A stretch of DNA of 64,000 nt from an uncultured Pelagibacteraceae bacterium (GCA_902515095.1 CABXTC010000001.1:75196-139195); one strand, 5' to 3'. Positions 52,832 through 63,932 are shown, counted from the stretch's first letter. The notes: generated from the letters alone by a model not told the origin. A program made the numbers and translations.

Positions 52832-54533
52832 TTCTTTTATCTTCGTGTCTAATTATCTTAAATTTTATACCTTTTTGTTTAAGCTCTGCAATAAAATTAG
52901 TAAAATTTTTCAAATCTCTTATTATCAGCTGAAATTTAAAATTAATATAGTCAGGTTTTTTCCCAGCCATTACTAAATTAGAAATATTTAATTTATGTTT
53001 ACCAATTAATGAACTTACATCTCCTAATTGTCCTGGTTTATCAGGTAATGAAATCCACAAAGTGGTATTATATTTTTTTATTCTTTCCTGTTTCTTTTCA
53101 CCTCTTTCGTGCCAATATCTTCTGATAGCAGCTCTAGCTTTTCCAGTTTTTGTTGTTGGAATCCAATGTAGAGATGGCGACTGTTTTTTCGATGTAATTA
53201 TTTTTATTCTATCACCATTTCTTAAGATAGACTGGAGTTCACTTTTATTTCCGTTAATTTCACATCCGATAGCTGTATCACCAATTTTTGTATGTACAGC
53301 ATAAGCAAAATCAATTGCTGTTGCATCTTTGGGTAGTTTAATTACAGATCCTTTGGGAGTAAAACAAAAAACATTTTCTTGGAACATTTGAAGTTTTGTA
53401 TATTCATATGAGTGTTCAGGATTCTCATTTTTTTCTATGATTTCAACTAAGTCTTTCAACCAATCGTACTCTTTCCAAGTGAGTGAATTGAACTTTTCCG
53501 AGGACTTATACTGCCAATGAGATGCTATACCTCTTTCGGCGAAATCGTGCATGTCTTTAGTTCTTATTTGAATTTCTATAGGTTTTCTATTAGATCCAAT
53601 GACTGAAGTATGAATTGATTTATAACCATTAATTTTTGCAGAAGATATATAATCTTTAAATTTTCCTGGTATACAATTGTATTCTTTATGAATTATACCC
53701 AAAGTTTTGTAACAATCATCAACGTTATTTAAAATAATTCTAAAACCAATAATGTCAGTGATTTGTTCCAAAGAAACTCTTTTTTTTTGAACTTTTCTCC
53801 AAATTGAAAAAGGTGTTTTTTCTCTTCCATAAATTTTAGAAGAAATTTTATTTAAATCTAATAATTTACTTATTTCATATGACAAAGACTCAAAAATATC
53901 TTTTTTATCTAATTTTATTTCGTCTAGTCTTTTTTGAATTAATGATCTAGCCTCATTATTCAAAATTTCAAAAGAAAGATCTTCTAGCTCATCCCTAATT
54001 CTATGCATTCCCATCCTGTCAGCTAATGGGGCATAAATTTCCATAGTTTCTTGAGAAATTCTTTTTCTCTTTTCTTCTTTTGAAATTGCTTTTATTGTTC
54101 TCATATTATGTAATCGATCAGCTATTTTAACCAATAAAACTCTTATATCTTTAGAGGTTGCTAAAATTAATTTTCTAAAATTTTCTGCTTTAGAATTAGA
54201 TGATGCATTATTTTCAAGAGCAGATATTTTGGTTACTCCATCGACTAAATCAGCAACTTCATCTCCAAACTCGCCTTTGATAGTTTCATAAGTTGCATAA
54301 GTGTCCTCAATAGTATCATGCAATAAACCTGTTGTAATGGTTGCACTATCTAATTTTAAATCAGTTAATATGTTTGCTACTTCAATTGGATGAACAGAGT
54401 ATGGATCACCTGAGGCTCTTTTTTGATTACTGTGAGCCTTTACTGCAAAATCATAAGCCTTATTTAATCTATCTAGATTTGAAAACTTATTATAACCTTT
54501 TACTTTATTTATTAAATCATCTGAATTAAGCAT
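52788..54533 (-). CDS. rel: Bifunctional (p)ppGpp synthetase/hydrolase, shortened
   Basis: 581 aa against about 700-750 for typical Rel/SpoT. Hydrolase HD domain with HPIEVANIL and GLLHDTIEDT (about residues 47-75), synthetase domain with GKFKDYISSAKINGYKSIHT and IEIQIRTKDMHDFAERG, TGS domain (about 393-455, VIKLPKDATAIDFAYAVH). About 35 residues later the ACT domain begins (TTLWISLPDKPGQLGDVSS). Most of the helical and zinc-finger/RIS region between TGS and ACT is missing. Both catalytic domains look intact. Likely the only long RSH of the cell. Confidence 0.94.
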   Translation of the reverse strand: MLNSDDLINKVKGYNKFSNLDRLNKAYDFAVKAHSNQKRASGDPYSVHPIEVANILTDLKLDSATITTGLLHDTIEDTYATYETIKGEFGDEVADLVDGVTKISALENNASSNSKAENFRKLILATSKDIRVLLVKIADRLHNMRTIKAISKEEKRKRISQETMEIYAPLADRMGMHRIRDELEDLSFEILNNEARSLIQKRLDEIKLDKKDIFESLSYEISKLLDLNKISSKIYGREKTPFSIWRKVQKKRVSLEQITDIIGFRIILNNVDDCYKTLGIIHKEYNCIPGKFKDYISSAKINGYKSIHTSVIGSNRKPIEIQIRTKDMHDFAERGIASHWQYKSSEKFNSLTWKEYDWLKDLVEIIEKNENPEHSYEYTKLQMFQENVFCFTPKGSVIKLPKDATAIDFAYAVHTKIGDTAIGCEINGNKSELQSILRNGDRIKIITSKKQSPSLHWIPTTKTGKARAAIRRYWHERGEKKQERIKKYNTTLWISLPDKPGQLGDVSSLIGKHKLNISNLVMAGKKPDYINFKFQLIIRDLKNFTNFIAELKQKGIKFKIIRHEDKRNAFTQKILRYFKKD

Positions 54534-54554
54534 ACTTGTTATTATATCATTAAT

Positions 54555-55106
54555 TTAGATTTGTTTAATAGATCTTATGTCTCTATTTGGTAATGATATT
54601 ATGAGCTTTTTAATGTGATCTTTGGAGATTGGATGTTTCCAATTTTTATTTAATTCAAATAATGGAAAAAGGACAAAATTTCTATTGTGCATCCTTGGAT
54701 GGGGTAAATTGATTTTTTGACTTATTTTTTTACTTTTATAATCGATTATATCTATATCACACTCGCGTGGCGCATTTTTATAACTTTTTTTACGACCAAG
54801 ACTTATTTCAATATCTTTCAATACTTTAAGTAATTCCAAAGGTTTTAGATCAGAACTAACTTCCAAGACTATATTTAAGTATTTAGGTTTACTTTTGTCC
54901 GGCCATGATAAACTTTCGTAAAAATTTGATGATTTGACAACTCTGATATTTTTTAACAATAGTTTATATTTAGCTTGTTCAATTTTATTTCTTCTATTTC
55001 CTAAATTTGAACCTATTCCTAAGTAGATACGATTAGCTCGATTTTCTAAAATATCTCGATTTATCACGATTCCAATCCCTGTTTTTTTTGGTTGCTCTTT
55101 TATCAT
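54555..55106 (-). CDS. folK: 2-amino-4-hydroxy-6-hydroxymethyldihydropteridine pyrophosphokinase
   Basis: 183 aa as tracked. HPPK motifs are [34 protein letters not shown], the ECDIDIID metal site and [16 protein letters not shown]. Folate synthesis. The track ATG makes a 74-base overlap with smpB; a GTG at 55067 would cut the overlap to 35 bases. No ATG lies closer to the domain, so the exact start is uncertain. Confidence 0.9.
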   Translation of the reverse strand: MIKEQPKKTGIGIVINRDILENRANRIYLGIGSNLGNRRNKIEQAKYKLLLKNIRVVKSSNFYESLSWPDKSKPKYLNIVLEVSSDLKPLELLKVLKDIEISLGRKKSYKNAPRECDIDIIDYKSKKISQKINLPHPRMHNRNFVLFPLFELNKNWKHPISKDHIKKLIISLPNRDIRSIKQI

Positions 55107-55503
55107 GTAGTTTTTTTCCTTTTGCTACAGCAAGTTCAACTTTTGCTTTTCCTTTTTTAAAATACATTTTAGTAGGAACAATTGTAAGACCATCTCTTTG
55201 CATTTTTCCTATTAATTTATTTATTTCACGTTTATTTAAAAGTAATTTTCTTTCATCTGTAGGATTATGATTTGAATAACTAGCTTGTTTGTAAGAGGCT
55301 ATATGAGAATTAATTAAAATTAATTCTCCATTTTTTTCTACAGCATACGACTCTGCAATATTAACTTTTCCTTCCCTGATGGACTTGATCTCAGAGCCTT
55401 TGAGAACAATTCCAGCTTCTAATAAATCTTCAAAAAAATAATTAAAACTAGCTTTTCTATTTAAACATATTATTTTTAAACCAGAATTGGTTTTTTTGTT
55501 CAT
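55033..55503 (-). CDS. smpB: SsrA-binding protein SmpB
   Basis: 156 aa. Binds tmRNA for ribosome rescue. [54 protein letters not shown] and the C-terminal basic tail [16 protein letters not shown] are typical. It abuts dapA by one base; dapA-smpB is common in alphaproteobacteria. No ssrA gene was seen in the window. Confidence 0.96.
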   Translation of the reverse strand: MNKKTNSGLKIICLNRKASFNYFFEDLLEAGIVLKGSEIKSIREGKVNIAESYAVEKNGELILINSHIASYKQASYSNHNPTDERKLLLNKREINKLIGKMQRDGLTIVPTKMYFKKGKAKVELAVAKGKKLHDKRATKKNRDWNRDKSRYFRKSS

Positions 55504-56384
55504 TAAATTAATTTAGCTGTATGAAGAGCTTTTTTAACAATCTCTTTAGTAGAGTTTGTTACCTTAACTAATGGCAATCTTACATCATCATCACATAAAT
55601 TTAATAATTTCGCAGCATATTTGACTGGACTTGGATTACTTTCAACAAACATAGCATGATGAACAGGCTGCAGTATTTCATTTAATCTCTCAGCTTCTTT
55701 AATTTCATTATCATTATTGGACTTTGAAAATCTCTGGAAATCAGAACAAAGTTTTGGAGCAATATTTGCTGTCACACTTATAGCTCCTACCCCACCTTTT
55801 TTATTAAATTCAAATGCAATGTCATCATTTCCTGTTAATTGAATAAAATCTTTGCCTAATTTTTTAAGTGTTTTATCTACTCTAGTTAAATCTCCTGTAG
55901 CATCTTTGACACCAATAATATTTTTTAATTCAAATAATCTTGCCATTGTTTCAACTGACATATCGATCACTGATCTTCCTGGAATATTATAAATAAGAAT
56001 TGGAATTCCACATTTATCATTTATAGCCTTATAATGTTGATAAAGCCCCTCTTGGGTAGGCTTGTTGTAATAAGGGGTTACGATTAAAGCTCCATCTGCA
56101 CCAATTTTTTCTGCATGCACTGTTAATGAAATTGCTTCCTGGGTAGAGTTTGAGCCAGTGCCAGCAAATACAGGCAATTTTCCTTTACTTTCCTTTACAC
56201 ATAAATCAATTACCCTTTCGTGCTCATCGTGACTTAGAGTTGGGGACTCTCCAGTAGTTCCTGCAGGAACTAAACCATTTGTTCCATTTTCAATATGAAA
56301 ATGGATTAACTTAATGTAAGTTTCATCATCAAGTTTATCATTTTTAAACGGAGTGACTAAAGCAACATTTGATCCTTTGAACAT
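55503..56384 (-). CDS. dapA: 4-hydroxy-tetrahydrodipicolinate synthase
   Basis: 293 aa. First committed step to lysine and diaminopimelate. [29 protein letters not shown], the Tyr in [16 protein letters not shown] and the Schiff-base Lys in [13 protein letters not shown]. Divergent from slt with 43 bases between the starts. Confidence 0.97.
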   Translation of the reverse strand: MFKGSNVALVTPFKNDKLDDETYIKLIHFHIENGTNGLVPAGTTGESPTLSHDEHERVIDLCVKESKGKLPVFAGTGSNSTQEAISLTVHAEKIGADGALIVTPYYNKPTQEGLYQHYKAINDKCGIPILIYNIPGRSVIDMSVETMARLFELKNIIGVKDATGDLTRVDKTLKKLGKDFIQLTGNDDIAFEFNKKGGVGAISVTANIAPKLCSDFQRFSKSNNDNEIKEAERLNEILQPVHHAMFVESNPSPVKYAAKLLNLCDDDVRLPLVKVTNSTKEIVKKALHTAKLI

Positions 56385-56427
56385 AAATACTTATAACATA
56401 GTTTGGGGATTCATATACTAAAAGATT

Positions 56428-58647
56428 ATGCTTAAAAAATTAATATTTTTTATCAGTTTATTTTTATTCTCTAATATTACTATTTTAATATCTGCAGAAA
56501 TAATACCTCTAAAAAAACCACTGCAGACTAAAGAAGAAAAAGATCAAAAATTACTAATTGATGTAATGAAACCTTTACCAAAACCAATTACCAAACAAAT
56601 AATAGAGGAAAATAAAAAAGAGCCTAAAGAAGAAATAAAGTTAAAAGCTGAGAAAAATTTAGGTATTATTCTACCTAAAAAGAAACCTTTAATTGCTGGA
56701 ACTACAAAGACTGAAACAACGAAAAAGTCTAAATATTATAGCAAAAAAGATTTTGAAATTGCGAAAAAGGCTATCTCAGAAATGAAACAAGCAAAATGGC
56801 CTAATGCATTAAAAACTGCAAAAAGAGCCAAAGATAAATCCATATATAATTTTATACAATGGAGACACCTTCTAACTAAAGGAAATACAGCCTCTTATTA
56901 TGATTATAAAACTTTTATAGACTCAAACCAAGATTATCCACGATTAGGAAGGATAAAATATTTAGCAGAGCATAAACTTTCAACAGATACTATTTCACCC
57001 AAAAAAATTATTGATTGGTTTGGTGCTGACGAACCTTTGAGTGGCTTTGGAAAAATGATACTTGGAGAGAGTATAATTCTCAATGGTAATACACAAAAAG
57101 GTATTTCTTATATTAAAGAAGGATGGATTACAGCAGAACTAAGTAAATCTGAACTAAGATTTTATAGAAAAAAATTTAAGAAGTATCTCAATGCTGATGA
57201 TTATATTAAAAGAGCAGATTATTTAGCTTGGAATAATAAATACTGGGATTTAAAAAGATTATTAAGATATTTGCCTAAAGATTATGAATTACTTTATACT
57301 GCAAGGCAATTATTAATGAGTAAATCATATGGTGTAGATAATGCAATTTCAAAAGTTCCAGCAAAATTTAAAAATGATGCGGGTTTAAATTACGATAGGT
57401 TGAAATGGAGAAGAAAAAGAGGAAGAGTTGATAGTTCTGTTGAAATCTTTCTAAGAATAAAGAATACTAAAGATTATTTAGTAAGACCAGATAAATGGTG
57501 GTTTGAAAGAGAAATTATTTCAAGATCATTGATTTATAAAAAGAAATATGAGCTAGCCTATAAGATTGCAAGTAATCACGCTTTGACTGAAGGACCTGAG
57601 TATGCAGCTGCAGAATGGATGAGTGGGTGGATAGCATTAAGTTTTTTAGATGATCCTTTATTGGCAAAAGATCATTTTGAAAGTTTTTATAATAATGTTG
57701 GTTATCCAATAAGCACGTCTAGAGGAGCCTATTGGTTGGCTAAAACTTATCAAAAACTTGATAAAAATGAATTAGCTAATGAATGGTTTGGTAAAGCAGC
57801 TAATTTTCTAACAACATATTATGGTCAATTAGCTTATATGGAGTTAAATCCTAATCAACCTTTTGAGCTCACTAAAGATATAGACGTTTCAAAAGAATAT
57901 AAAAATTACTTTTTTAAAAAAGAATTAGTTAAAACAATTTATCTTCTTGATGAACTTAATGAAGATAAATACACAAAATTTATTTTAAGACATTTAGCTA
58001 ATGATGATATAAACAATGGAAGTGAAGTTTTGGCGGCTGAATTAGCAACAAGTATTAATAGATTTGATTTTGCTATTCAAATAGCCAAAATTGCATCTTA
58101 TGAAAAAAGATTTCATAACAAGTATAATTATCCTATTATAAGTACACCAAATTATATAAATGGAAGAAAAATTCCTGATACTGCATTTATACTATCTATA
58201 ATAAGACAAGAAAGTGAATTTGATTTAAGTGCTAACAGTCATGCAGGAGCAAAAGGTTTGATGCAACTGATGCCTTACACTGCAAAATTAGTTGCAAAAC
58301 AAGCAAAGCTTCCTTACTCAAAATCTAGATTAACAAGAGATGCGGAATATAATATCAATTTAGGCTCTCATTATATAGCTGGTTTAATTCTGGAATATGA
58401 TGGTGCTTATCCGTTTGCAATAGCTGCTTATAATGCTGGACCTAAAAGAGTGAGATATTGGAAAAAAATAAATAAAAATCCGCAAAAGAACCAAATTGAT
58501 TACGTAAATTGGATTGAATTAATCAAATTTAAAGAAACAAGAAATTATGTGCAAAGGGTATTAGAAAACTATAATGTTTATCGTTATATCTTAGCTCAAA
58601 AGCCAATTTCTATGGTAAACTTCTTTAAAGACGATCCTTTGTATTAA
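56428..58647 (+). CDS. slt: Soluble lytic murein transglycosylase (Slt70-like)
   Basis: 739 aa with a signal peptide (about residues 1-23), a Lys/Pro-rich linker (about 25-95), a long alpha-superhelical domain, and a C-terminal lysozyme-like domain: catalytic Glu in IIRQESEFDLSANSHAGAKGLMQLMPYTA, then NINLGSHYIAGLI and AIAAYNAGPKRVRYW. Turns over peptidoglycan in the periplasm. The linker after the signal is longer than in E. coli Slt70. Followed by tRNA-Ser(GCT) in convergent orientation. Confidence 0.95.
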   Translation: MLKKLIFFISLFLFSNITILISAEIIPLKKPLQTKEEKDQKLLIDVMKPLPKPITKQIIEENKKEPKEEIKLKAEKNLGIILPKKKPLIAGTTKTETTKKSKYYSKKDFEIAKKAISEMKQAKWPNALKTAKRAKDKSIYNFIQWRHLLTKGNTASYYDYKTFIDSNQDYPRLGRIKYLAEHKLSTDTISPKKIIDWFGADEPLSGFGKMILGESIILNGNTQKGISYIKEGWITAELSKSELRFYRKKFKKYLNADDYIKRADYLAWNNKYWDLKRLLRYLPKDYELLYTARQLLMSKSYGVDNAISKVPAKFKNDAGLNYDRLKWRRKRGRVDSSVEIFLRIKNTKDYLVRPDKWWFEREIISRSLIYKKKYELAYKIASNHALTEGPEYAAAEWMSGWIALSFLDDPLLAKDHFESFYNNVGYPISTSRGAYWLAKTYQKLDKNELANEWFGKAANFLTTYYGQLAYMELNPNQPFELTKDIDVSKEYKNYFFKKELVKTIYLLDELNEDKYTKFILRHLANDDINNGSEVLAAELATSINRFDFAIQIAKIASYEKRFHNKYNYPIISTPNYINGRKIPDTAFILSIIRQESEFDLSANSHAGAKGLMQLMPYTAKLVAKQAKLPYSKSRLTRDAEYNINLGSHYIAGLILEYDGAYPFAIAAYNAGPKRVRYWKKINKNPQKNQIDYVNWIELIKFKETRNYVQRVLENYNVYRYILAQKPISMVNFFKDDPLY

Positions 58648-58650
58648 TAA

Positions 58651-58742
58651 TGGCGGAAGAGGAGGGATTCGAACCCTCGGTACAAGTTTCCTCGCACGGT
58701 CATTTAGCAAACGACTGGTTTCAGCCTCTCACCCACTCTTCC
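58651..58742 (-). tRNA. tRNA-Ser(GCT)
   Basis: Class II tRNA with acceptor GGAAGAG/CTCTTCC, anticodon stem GTCGT/ATGAC and loop TTGCTAA (anticodon GCT), a long variable arm and encoded CCA. Unlike the TGA isoacceptor at 5.7 kb, no partial copy of it was seen. Confidence 0.96.
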
Positions 58743-58806
58743 AATAAAATTGTCACTTCTGATTGTATTGAATAATCAATATTTATAAAGTAATTATTCA
58801 ATAATT

Positions 58807-60060
58807 ATGAAAAATAAGTATTCAATTTTTTCTCTTATTAAAAATGCTTTCTCTTATCATGAAAATTGGGAGAAAGCTTGGAAAGATCCTGAACCTAAAA
58901 AAGAGTATGAAGCTATAATAGTCGGTGGTGGAGGACATGGTCTAGCAACGGCCTATTATTTAGCAAAAAAACATAACATAAAGAATATTGCAGTTGTTGA
59001 AAAAGGTTGGATAGGAGGCGGAAATACTGGCCGGAATACTACAATAATAAGATCGAATTATTTATGGGATGCAAGTGCTGGTCTTTATGATCATGCTCTT
59101 AAAATTTGGGAAGGCTTATCCCAGGAGTTAAATTATAATGTTATGTTTAGTCAAAGAGGTGTTATGAATCTGGCTCATAATTTACAAGATGTAAGAGATT
59201 TAAAAAGAAGAACCCATGCGAACAGATTAAATGGAATTGATGCAGTTTATTTGAATACTGAAGAAGTCAAAAAATTTTGTCCAATTATAAATACTTCACA
59301 GGATATCCGTTATCCAGTTTTAGGTGGTACTCTTCAACGAAGAGCTGGTACGGCAAGACATGATGCTGTTGCCTGGGGATATGCAAGAGGTGCTGATGAA
59401 ATGGGTGTGGATATTATTCAAAATTGTGAAGTAAAAGGAATAAAAAGAAATGGTGATACAGTTGAAGGCATAGAAACAACTAAAGGCTTTATTAAAACTA
59501 AAAAAATTGGTGTTGTAGCTGCTGGTCACTCTAGTGTTATAGCAAATATGGCAGGATTGAAATTACCTTTAGAAAGTAAACCACTTCAAGCCTTAGTATC
59601 AGAACCAGTTAAACCGGTAATAGATACAGTTGTAATGTCAAATGCTGTTCATGCATACGTAAGTCAATCTGATAAAGGTGAATTAGTTATTGGAGCGGGT
59701 ACTGACGATTATGTGTCCTATTCTCAAAAAGGAAGCCATGATATCGTAGAAGGTACTTTAAATGCAATTTTAGAACTGTATCCAATATTTAGTAGAATGA
59801 GAATGCTTCGTCAGTGGGGAGGAATAGTTGATATATGTCCAGATGCAAGTCCCATAATAAGTAAAACATCAATTAAGGGTTTATACTTTAACTGTGGTTG
59901 GGGAACAGGAGGTTTTAAAGCAACACCTGGCTCGGGTGATTTGTTTGCTCATACCATTGCTAATGATGAACCTCATAAATTAAATGCTGCCTTTAATATA
60001 AATAGATTTGTAAGTGGTGATCTAGTCGACGAACATGGTGCAGCTGCTGTCGCACACTAA
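58807..60060 (+). CDS. soxB: Sarcosine oxidase beta subunit
   Basis: 417 aa FAD enzyme subunit of heterotetrameric sarcosine oxidase. [21 protein letters not shown] is the dinucleotide-binding motif; [20 protein letters not shown] and [19 protein letters not shown] fit the SoxB family. It demethylates sarcosine to glycine. First gene of soxBDAG; the stop overlaps the soxD start as TAATG. Confidence 0.95.
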   Translation: MKNKYSIFSLIKNAFSYHENWEKAWKDPEPKKEYEAIIVGGGGHGLATAYYLAKKHNIKNIAVVEKGWIGGGNTGRNTTIIRSNYLWDASAGLYDHALKIWEGLSQELNYNVMFSQRGVMNLAHNLQDVRDLKRRTHANRLNGIDAVYLNTEEVKKFCPIINTSQDIRYPVLGGTLQRRAGTARHDAVAWGYARGADEMGVDIIQNCEVKGIKRNGDTVEGIETTKGFIKTKKIGVVAAGHSSVIANMAGLKLPLESKPLQALVSEPVKPVIDTVVMSNAVHAYVSQSDKGELVIGAGTDDYVSYSQKGSHDIVEGTLNAILELYPIFSRMRMLRQWGGIVDICPDASPIISKTSIKGLYFNCGWGTGGFKATPGSGDLFAHTIANDEPHKLNAAFNINRFVSGDLVDEHGAAAVAH

Positions 60061-60335
60061 TGTTTTTAATTAATTGTCCTTTTTGTGGAGAAAGAGAGCA
60101 AAGCGAGTTTAAAGCTGGTGGTGAAGCTCATATAGTAAGACCAAAACAGCCTACAGAGTTAAGTGATGATGAATGGGCAGAATATTTGTTCATGAGAAAA
60201 AACATTAAAGGAGTTCAGTTTGAAAGATGGAATCATATTCATGGTTGTAGAAAATGGTTCAATATGGTTAGAGATACATCAAATGATCAAATTAAAGCTG
60301 TCTACAAAATGGGTGAAAAACCACCAGTAAAATAA
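60060..60335 (+). CDS. soxD: Sarcosine oxidase delta subunit
   Basis: 91 aa. Zinc-binding CPFCGEREQSEF at the N-terminus and the WNHIHGCRKWFNMVRDT block typical of SoxD. Structural subunit. One base separates it from soxA. Confidence 0.95.
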   Translation: MFLINCPFCGEREQSEFKAGGEAHIVRPKQPTELSDDEWAEYLFMRKNIKGVQFERWNHIHGCRKWFNMVRDTSNDQIKAVYKMGEKPPVK

Positions 60336-60336
60336 A

Positions 60337-63300
60337 ATGTCTAATAGTTTAAGATTTAAAACAAGTAAATTTATTGATGAAACTTATAGAGTATCGTTTA
60401 AATTTAATAACAAAACATATTTTGGTTTTAAAGGTGATACACTTGCATCAGCTCTATTAGCAAATGGTATTCATCTTGTAGGAAGAAGTTTCAAATATCA
60501 TAGACCTCGTGGAATTATGACATCTGGATCCGAGGAACCTAATGCAATTATTCAATTACATGATAATTCTTCAAGAACTGAACCCAATGTAAGAGCTACA
60601 GAAGTTGAAATTTATGAAGGTTTAGTTGCCTCTAGTCAAAATTGTTGGCCAAATGTTAATTTTGATATTGGTGGAATTAATAATCTATTATCCCCTATTT
60701 TACCCGCAGGTTTTTATTATAAAACTTTTATGTGGCCTGCAAGTTTCTGGGAGAAGTATGAATACTTTATTAGAAAGTCTGCAGGTTTAGGTAAATCACC
60801 TAAAGTCGCTGATCCAGACATATATGAACATAATTACATTCATTGTGATGTTTTAATAATTGGAGCTGGTATATCAGGCATAATTGCAGCCAAAATGGCA
60901 GCTAAAAATGGTTTTAAAACTCTTTTAGTTGATGAGAAATCTTATTTGGGTGGATCATCCATTTACGATAACTCAGAATTTTCAAAAATTAATAATCAAA
61001 TAACGAGTTCATGGTTAGAAAAAGAAATCAACGAAATATCTAAATTAGAAAATTTAGAAATAAAAACAACAACTAGTATTGCGGCATTTCATGGATACAA
61101 TTTTTTATTAGCTCGTGAAAATCTTACTGATCATTTACCAATTAATCAAAGAAACGGTAAAGTTAGACAAAAATTATTAAAAATTAGAGCTAAAAAAGTA
61201 ATCACGGCCACTGGCTCAATAGAAAGACCTTTAATATTCGATAATAATGATCGCCCAGGAATTCTATTATCTTCAGCAATTAAAAAATATATCGATTTAT
61301 ACGGTGTTGCTTGTGGTGAAAATAATATTCTTTTTACCAATAACGATACTGCTTACGAAACTGCTTTGAGCTTAATTCAAAGAGGTATTAAGATTAATGC
61401 AATAATTGATAATAGAGAACAAATCGACTCTAAAATTTCTTACGAAGTTGAGAAAAATAATATTAAAATTTATAAAGGTTACTCTGTTGTTGATACCTAC
61501 GGGTATAAAAGAATTAATAAAATATCTATTATGAAACTTTCAAAAGATGGTCAAAAATTAATAGGTGAAAAGATAAAACTTAACTGTGATTGTTTAGGTG
61601 TGTCTGGTGGTTGGACCCCAGCAGTACATTTATTTACTCAATCAGGTGGTAAATTGAAGTTCAGAGAAGAAGACCAGGTATTCATTCCAGAAGTTTACCC
61701 CTCAGATCAAATAAGTATTGGGTCTTGTAATGGAGACTTTAGTTTAGACGAGGTAGTAAAGAATACTTTATCTTCAATTAAAAAATTTCTTAATATTGAT
61801 AATTCTGAATTCAAGACTATTGAAATTATCTCTGGATTGAATCAATCAAAAAGAAATATATGGTTATTGCCATCTGACAAATCCATTGGTAAAACCAAAT
61901 CTTTTGTTGATTACCAAAATGATGCGACTTCAAAAGATATTAAATTAGCACTGAGAGAAGGATTTAGATCTATTGAACATGTAAAAAGATACACCACTAC
62001 TGGTATGGGTACAGACCAAGGTAAGCTTGGTAACATGCATGCTTTAGGAATTATTTCGGAAACAGCGGGAACTAAAATGGGTGAACACGGAACTACGACT
62101 TTTAGACCTCCTTACACGCCTCTTACTTTTGGAGCTATTGTAGGAAGAAATGTAGGAGAATTTTTTGACATATTTAGGCGTACACCAATACATGATTGGC
62201 ATATTGCAAATAATGCTAAGTTTGAAAATGTTGGTCAATGGAAGAGAGCTTGGTACTACCCCAAAAAAAATGAAAATATGCATCAAGCAGTACAAAGGGA
62301 GAGTAAAGCTGCTAGAGACTCCGCGGGTATACTAGATGCATCTACATTAGGAAAAATCGATATTCAAGGAACTGATGCATCAGAATTTTTAAATCGTGTT
62401 TATACTAATGCTTGGTCAAAACTTGCAATCGGTAAATGTCGTTATGGTTTAATGTTGAATGAAGATGGAATGGTTTATGATGATGGGGTAACTACAAGAC
62501 TAGGTGAAAATCATTATATAATGACTACTACTACCGGAGGCGCGGCAAACGTTTTAGGAAAACTTGAAGACTATCTTCAGACCGAATGGCCTGAATTGGA
62601 TGTTTATTTATCATCTGTAACCGATCATTATGCAACAATTAGTGTTTGTGGTCCTAATAGTAAAAAGATTGTTTCAAAAGTTATTCCTGATTTAAATTTT
62701 TCTGATGAAAAGTTTCCACATATGTCGTTTAAAGACTCAAAAATAAACAACATTAAATGTAGAGTAATGAGAATTAGTTTTACAGGAGAACATAGTTATG
62801 AAATTAATATCCAAGCAAATTATGGAAAATCTGTTTGGGAAAAATGCATGGAAGCTGGTAAAGATTTTAATATTACACCCTACGGAACCGAAACAATGCA
62901 CTTATTAAGAGCGGAGAAAGGTTTTATTATTGTTGGACAAGATACTGATGCAACAATGACGCCAATTGATTTGCAAATGGATTGGATAGTAAGTAAGAAA
63001 AAATACGATTTTATTGGAAAAAGATCATTGTATAGATCCGATACAATTAGAGAAGACAGAAAGCAGCTTGTTGGCTTATTGACAGAAAATCCAGATGATG
63101 TTCTTGAAGAAGGAGCGCAGATTGTTGCTGATATAAAAAAGACACCCATTGAAATGTTGGGTCATGTTACTTCAAGTTATTACAGCCCGAACTTAAAAAA
63201 ATCTATTGCATTGGGAGTCGTTAAAGGTGGAAAAAAAATGTTAGGCCAAAAATTAATAATACCCATGGAAAATAAAAACATAAATGTGACTGTGGCTGAT

Positions 63301-63348
63301 CCAGTTTTTTTAGATAAAGAAGGTGAAAGATTAAATGCTAAATTATAA
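60337..63348 (+). CDS. soxA: Sarcosine oxidase alpha subunit
   Basis: 1003 aa, normal length. N-terminal ferredoxin-like fold (about residues 15-100, GDTLASALLANGIHLVGRSFKYHRPRG), an NAD-binding domain with VLIIGAGISGIIAAKMAAKNG (about 172), a TGSIERP segment, and a C-terminal GcvT-like tetrahydrofolate domain (about 610-1003, LDASTLGKIDIQGTDASEFLNRVYTN). The methyl group of sarcosine is passed to tetrahydrofolate here. Overlaps soxG by 14 bases. Confidence 0.96.
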   Translation: MSNSLRFKTSKFIDETYRVSFKFNNKTYFGFKGDTLASALLANGIHLVGRSFKYHRPRGIMTSGSEEPNAIIQLHDNSSRTEPNVRATEVEIYEGLVASSQNCWPNVNFDIGGINNLLSPILPAGFYYKTFMWPASFWEKYEYFIRKSAGLGKSPKVADPDIYEHNYIHCDVLIIGAGISGIIAAKMAAKNGFKTLLVDEKSYLGGSSIYDNSEFSKINNQITSSWLEKEINEISKLENLEIKTTTSIAAFHGYNFLLARENLTDHLPINQRNGKVRQKLLKIRAKKVITATGSIERPLIFDNNDRPGILLSSAIKKYIDLYGVACGENNILFTNNDTAYETALSLIQRGIKINAIIDNREQIDSKISYEVEKNNIKIYKGYSVVDTYGYKRINKISIMKLSKDGQKLIGEKIKLNCDCLGVSGGWTPAVHLFTQSGGKLKFREEDQVFIPEVYPSDQISIGSCNGDFSLDEVVKNTLSSIKKFLNIDNSEFKTIEIISGLNQSKRNIWLLPSDKSIGKTKSFVDYQNDATSKDIKLALREGFRSIEHVKRYTTTGMGTDQGKLGNMHALGIISETAGTKMGEHGTTTFRPPYTPLTFGAIVGRNVGEFFDIFRRTPIHDWHIANNAKFENVGQWKRAWYYPKKNENMHQAVQRESKAARDSAGILDASTLGKIDIQGTDASEFLNRVYTNAWSKLAIGKCRYGLMLNEDGMVYDDGVTTRLGENHYIMTTTTGGAANVLGKLEDYLQTEWPELDVYLSSVTDHYATISVCGPNSKKIVSKVIPDLNFSDEKFPHMSFKDSKINNIKCRVMRISFTGEHSYEINIQANYGKSVWEKCMEAGKDFNITPYGTETMHLLRAEKGFIIVGQDTDATMTPIDLQMDWIVSKKKYDFIGKRSLYRSDTIREDRKQLVGLLTENPDDVLEEGAQIVADIKKTPIEMLGHVTSSYYSPNLKKSIALGVVKGGKKMLGQKLIIPMENKNINVTVADPVFLDKEGERLNAKL

Positions 63349-63898
63349 TCATATAATAAAAAAGGAAAAATCATATCAAGGTCTAAAAATAAATGAGATA
63401 AAGCCTGTTATGAAATTGATAATAAGAGGAAAAAAAAGGGAATTTTTGTCAGCGATTGGAAAATCTTTAAATATGGTTTTACCTACAAAAGCAAATACTT
63501 CTACTCAAAGTGAAAAATTGACTGCCTTATGGTTAAGCCCTGATGAATGGATGATTTTTTCAAATGATGTTGTCAAAGAAAATACAAATTCATATGATAC
63601 AGAAAATCTTTTAAATAATAATATATCTAAATTAAATTTAGGTGCTGTTGTTGACGTCACAGATCAATTTGTAAGGATTAATCTTAAAGGTGATAAAATC
63701 TATAACTTATTTCAAACAGGATCCCCTTTTAATTTTAATGATTTTCAGGATAAAATTGGCTCTGTAACCCAAACAATCCTCACAAAAATAGACGTTATTA
63801 TCCATAATCAAAATAAAAATGAGGTAAATTTGTTTGTAAGGCGCTCATTTTCAGAACATTTGTTCTCATGGATAAACGATAGTGCGTCAAGATTATAG
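63335..63898 (+). CDS. soxG: Sarcosine oxidase gamma subunit
   Basis: 187 aa. Small GcvT-related subunit: LWLSPDEWMIFS, VVDVTDQFVRINLKGDKIYNLF and a C-terminal VRRSFSEHLFSWI. Completes the heterotetramer. Position after soxA supports the call, as the family diverges fast. Confidence 0.9.
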   Translation: MLNYNHIIKKEKSYQGLKINEIKPVMKLIIRGKKREFLSAIGKSLNMVLPTKANTSTQSEKLTALWLSPDEWMIFSNDVVKENTNSYDTENLLNNNISKLNLGAVVDVTDQFVRINLKGDKIYNLFQTGSPFNFNDFQDKIGSVTQTILTKIDVIIHNQNKNEVNLFVRRSFSEHLFSWINDSASRL

Positions 63899-63932
63899 TC
63901 ACATTTAAATCAGAAATAAGTTATTAAAAATT

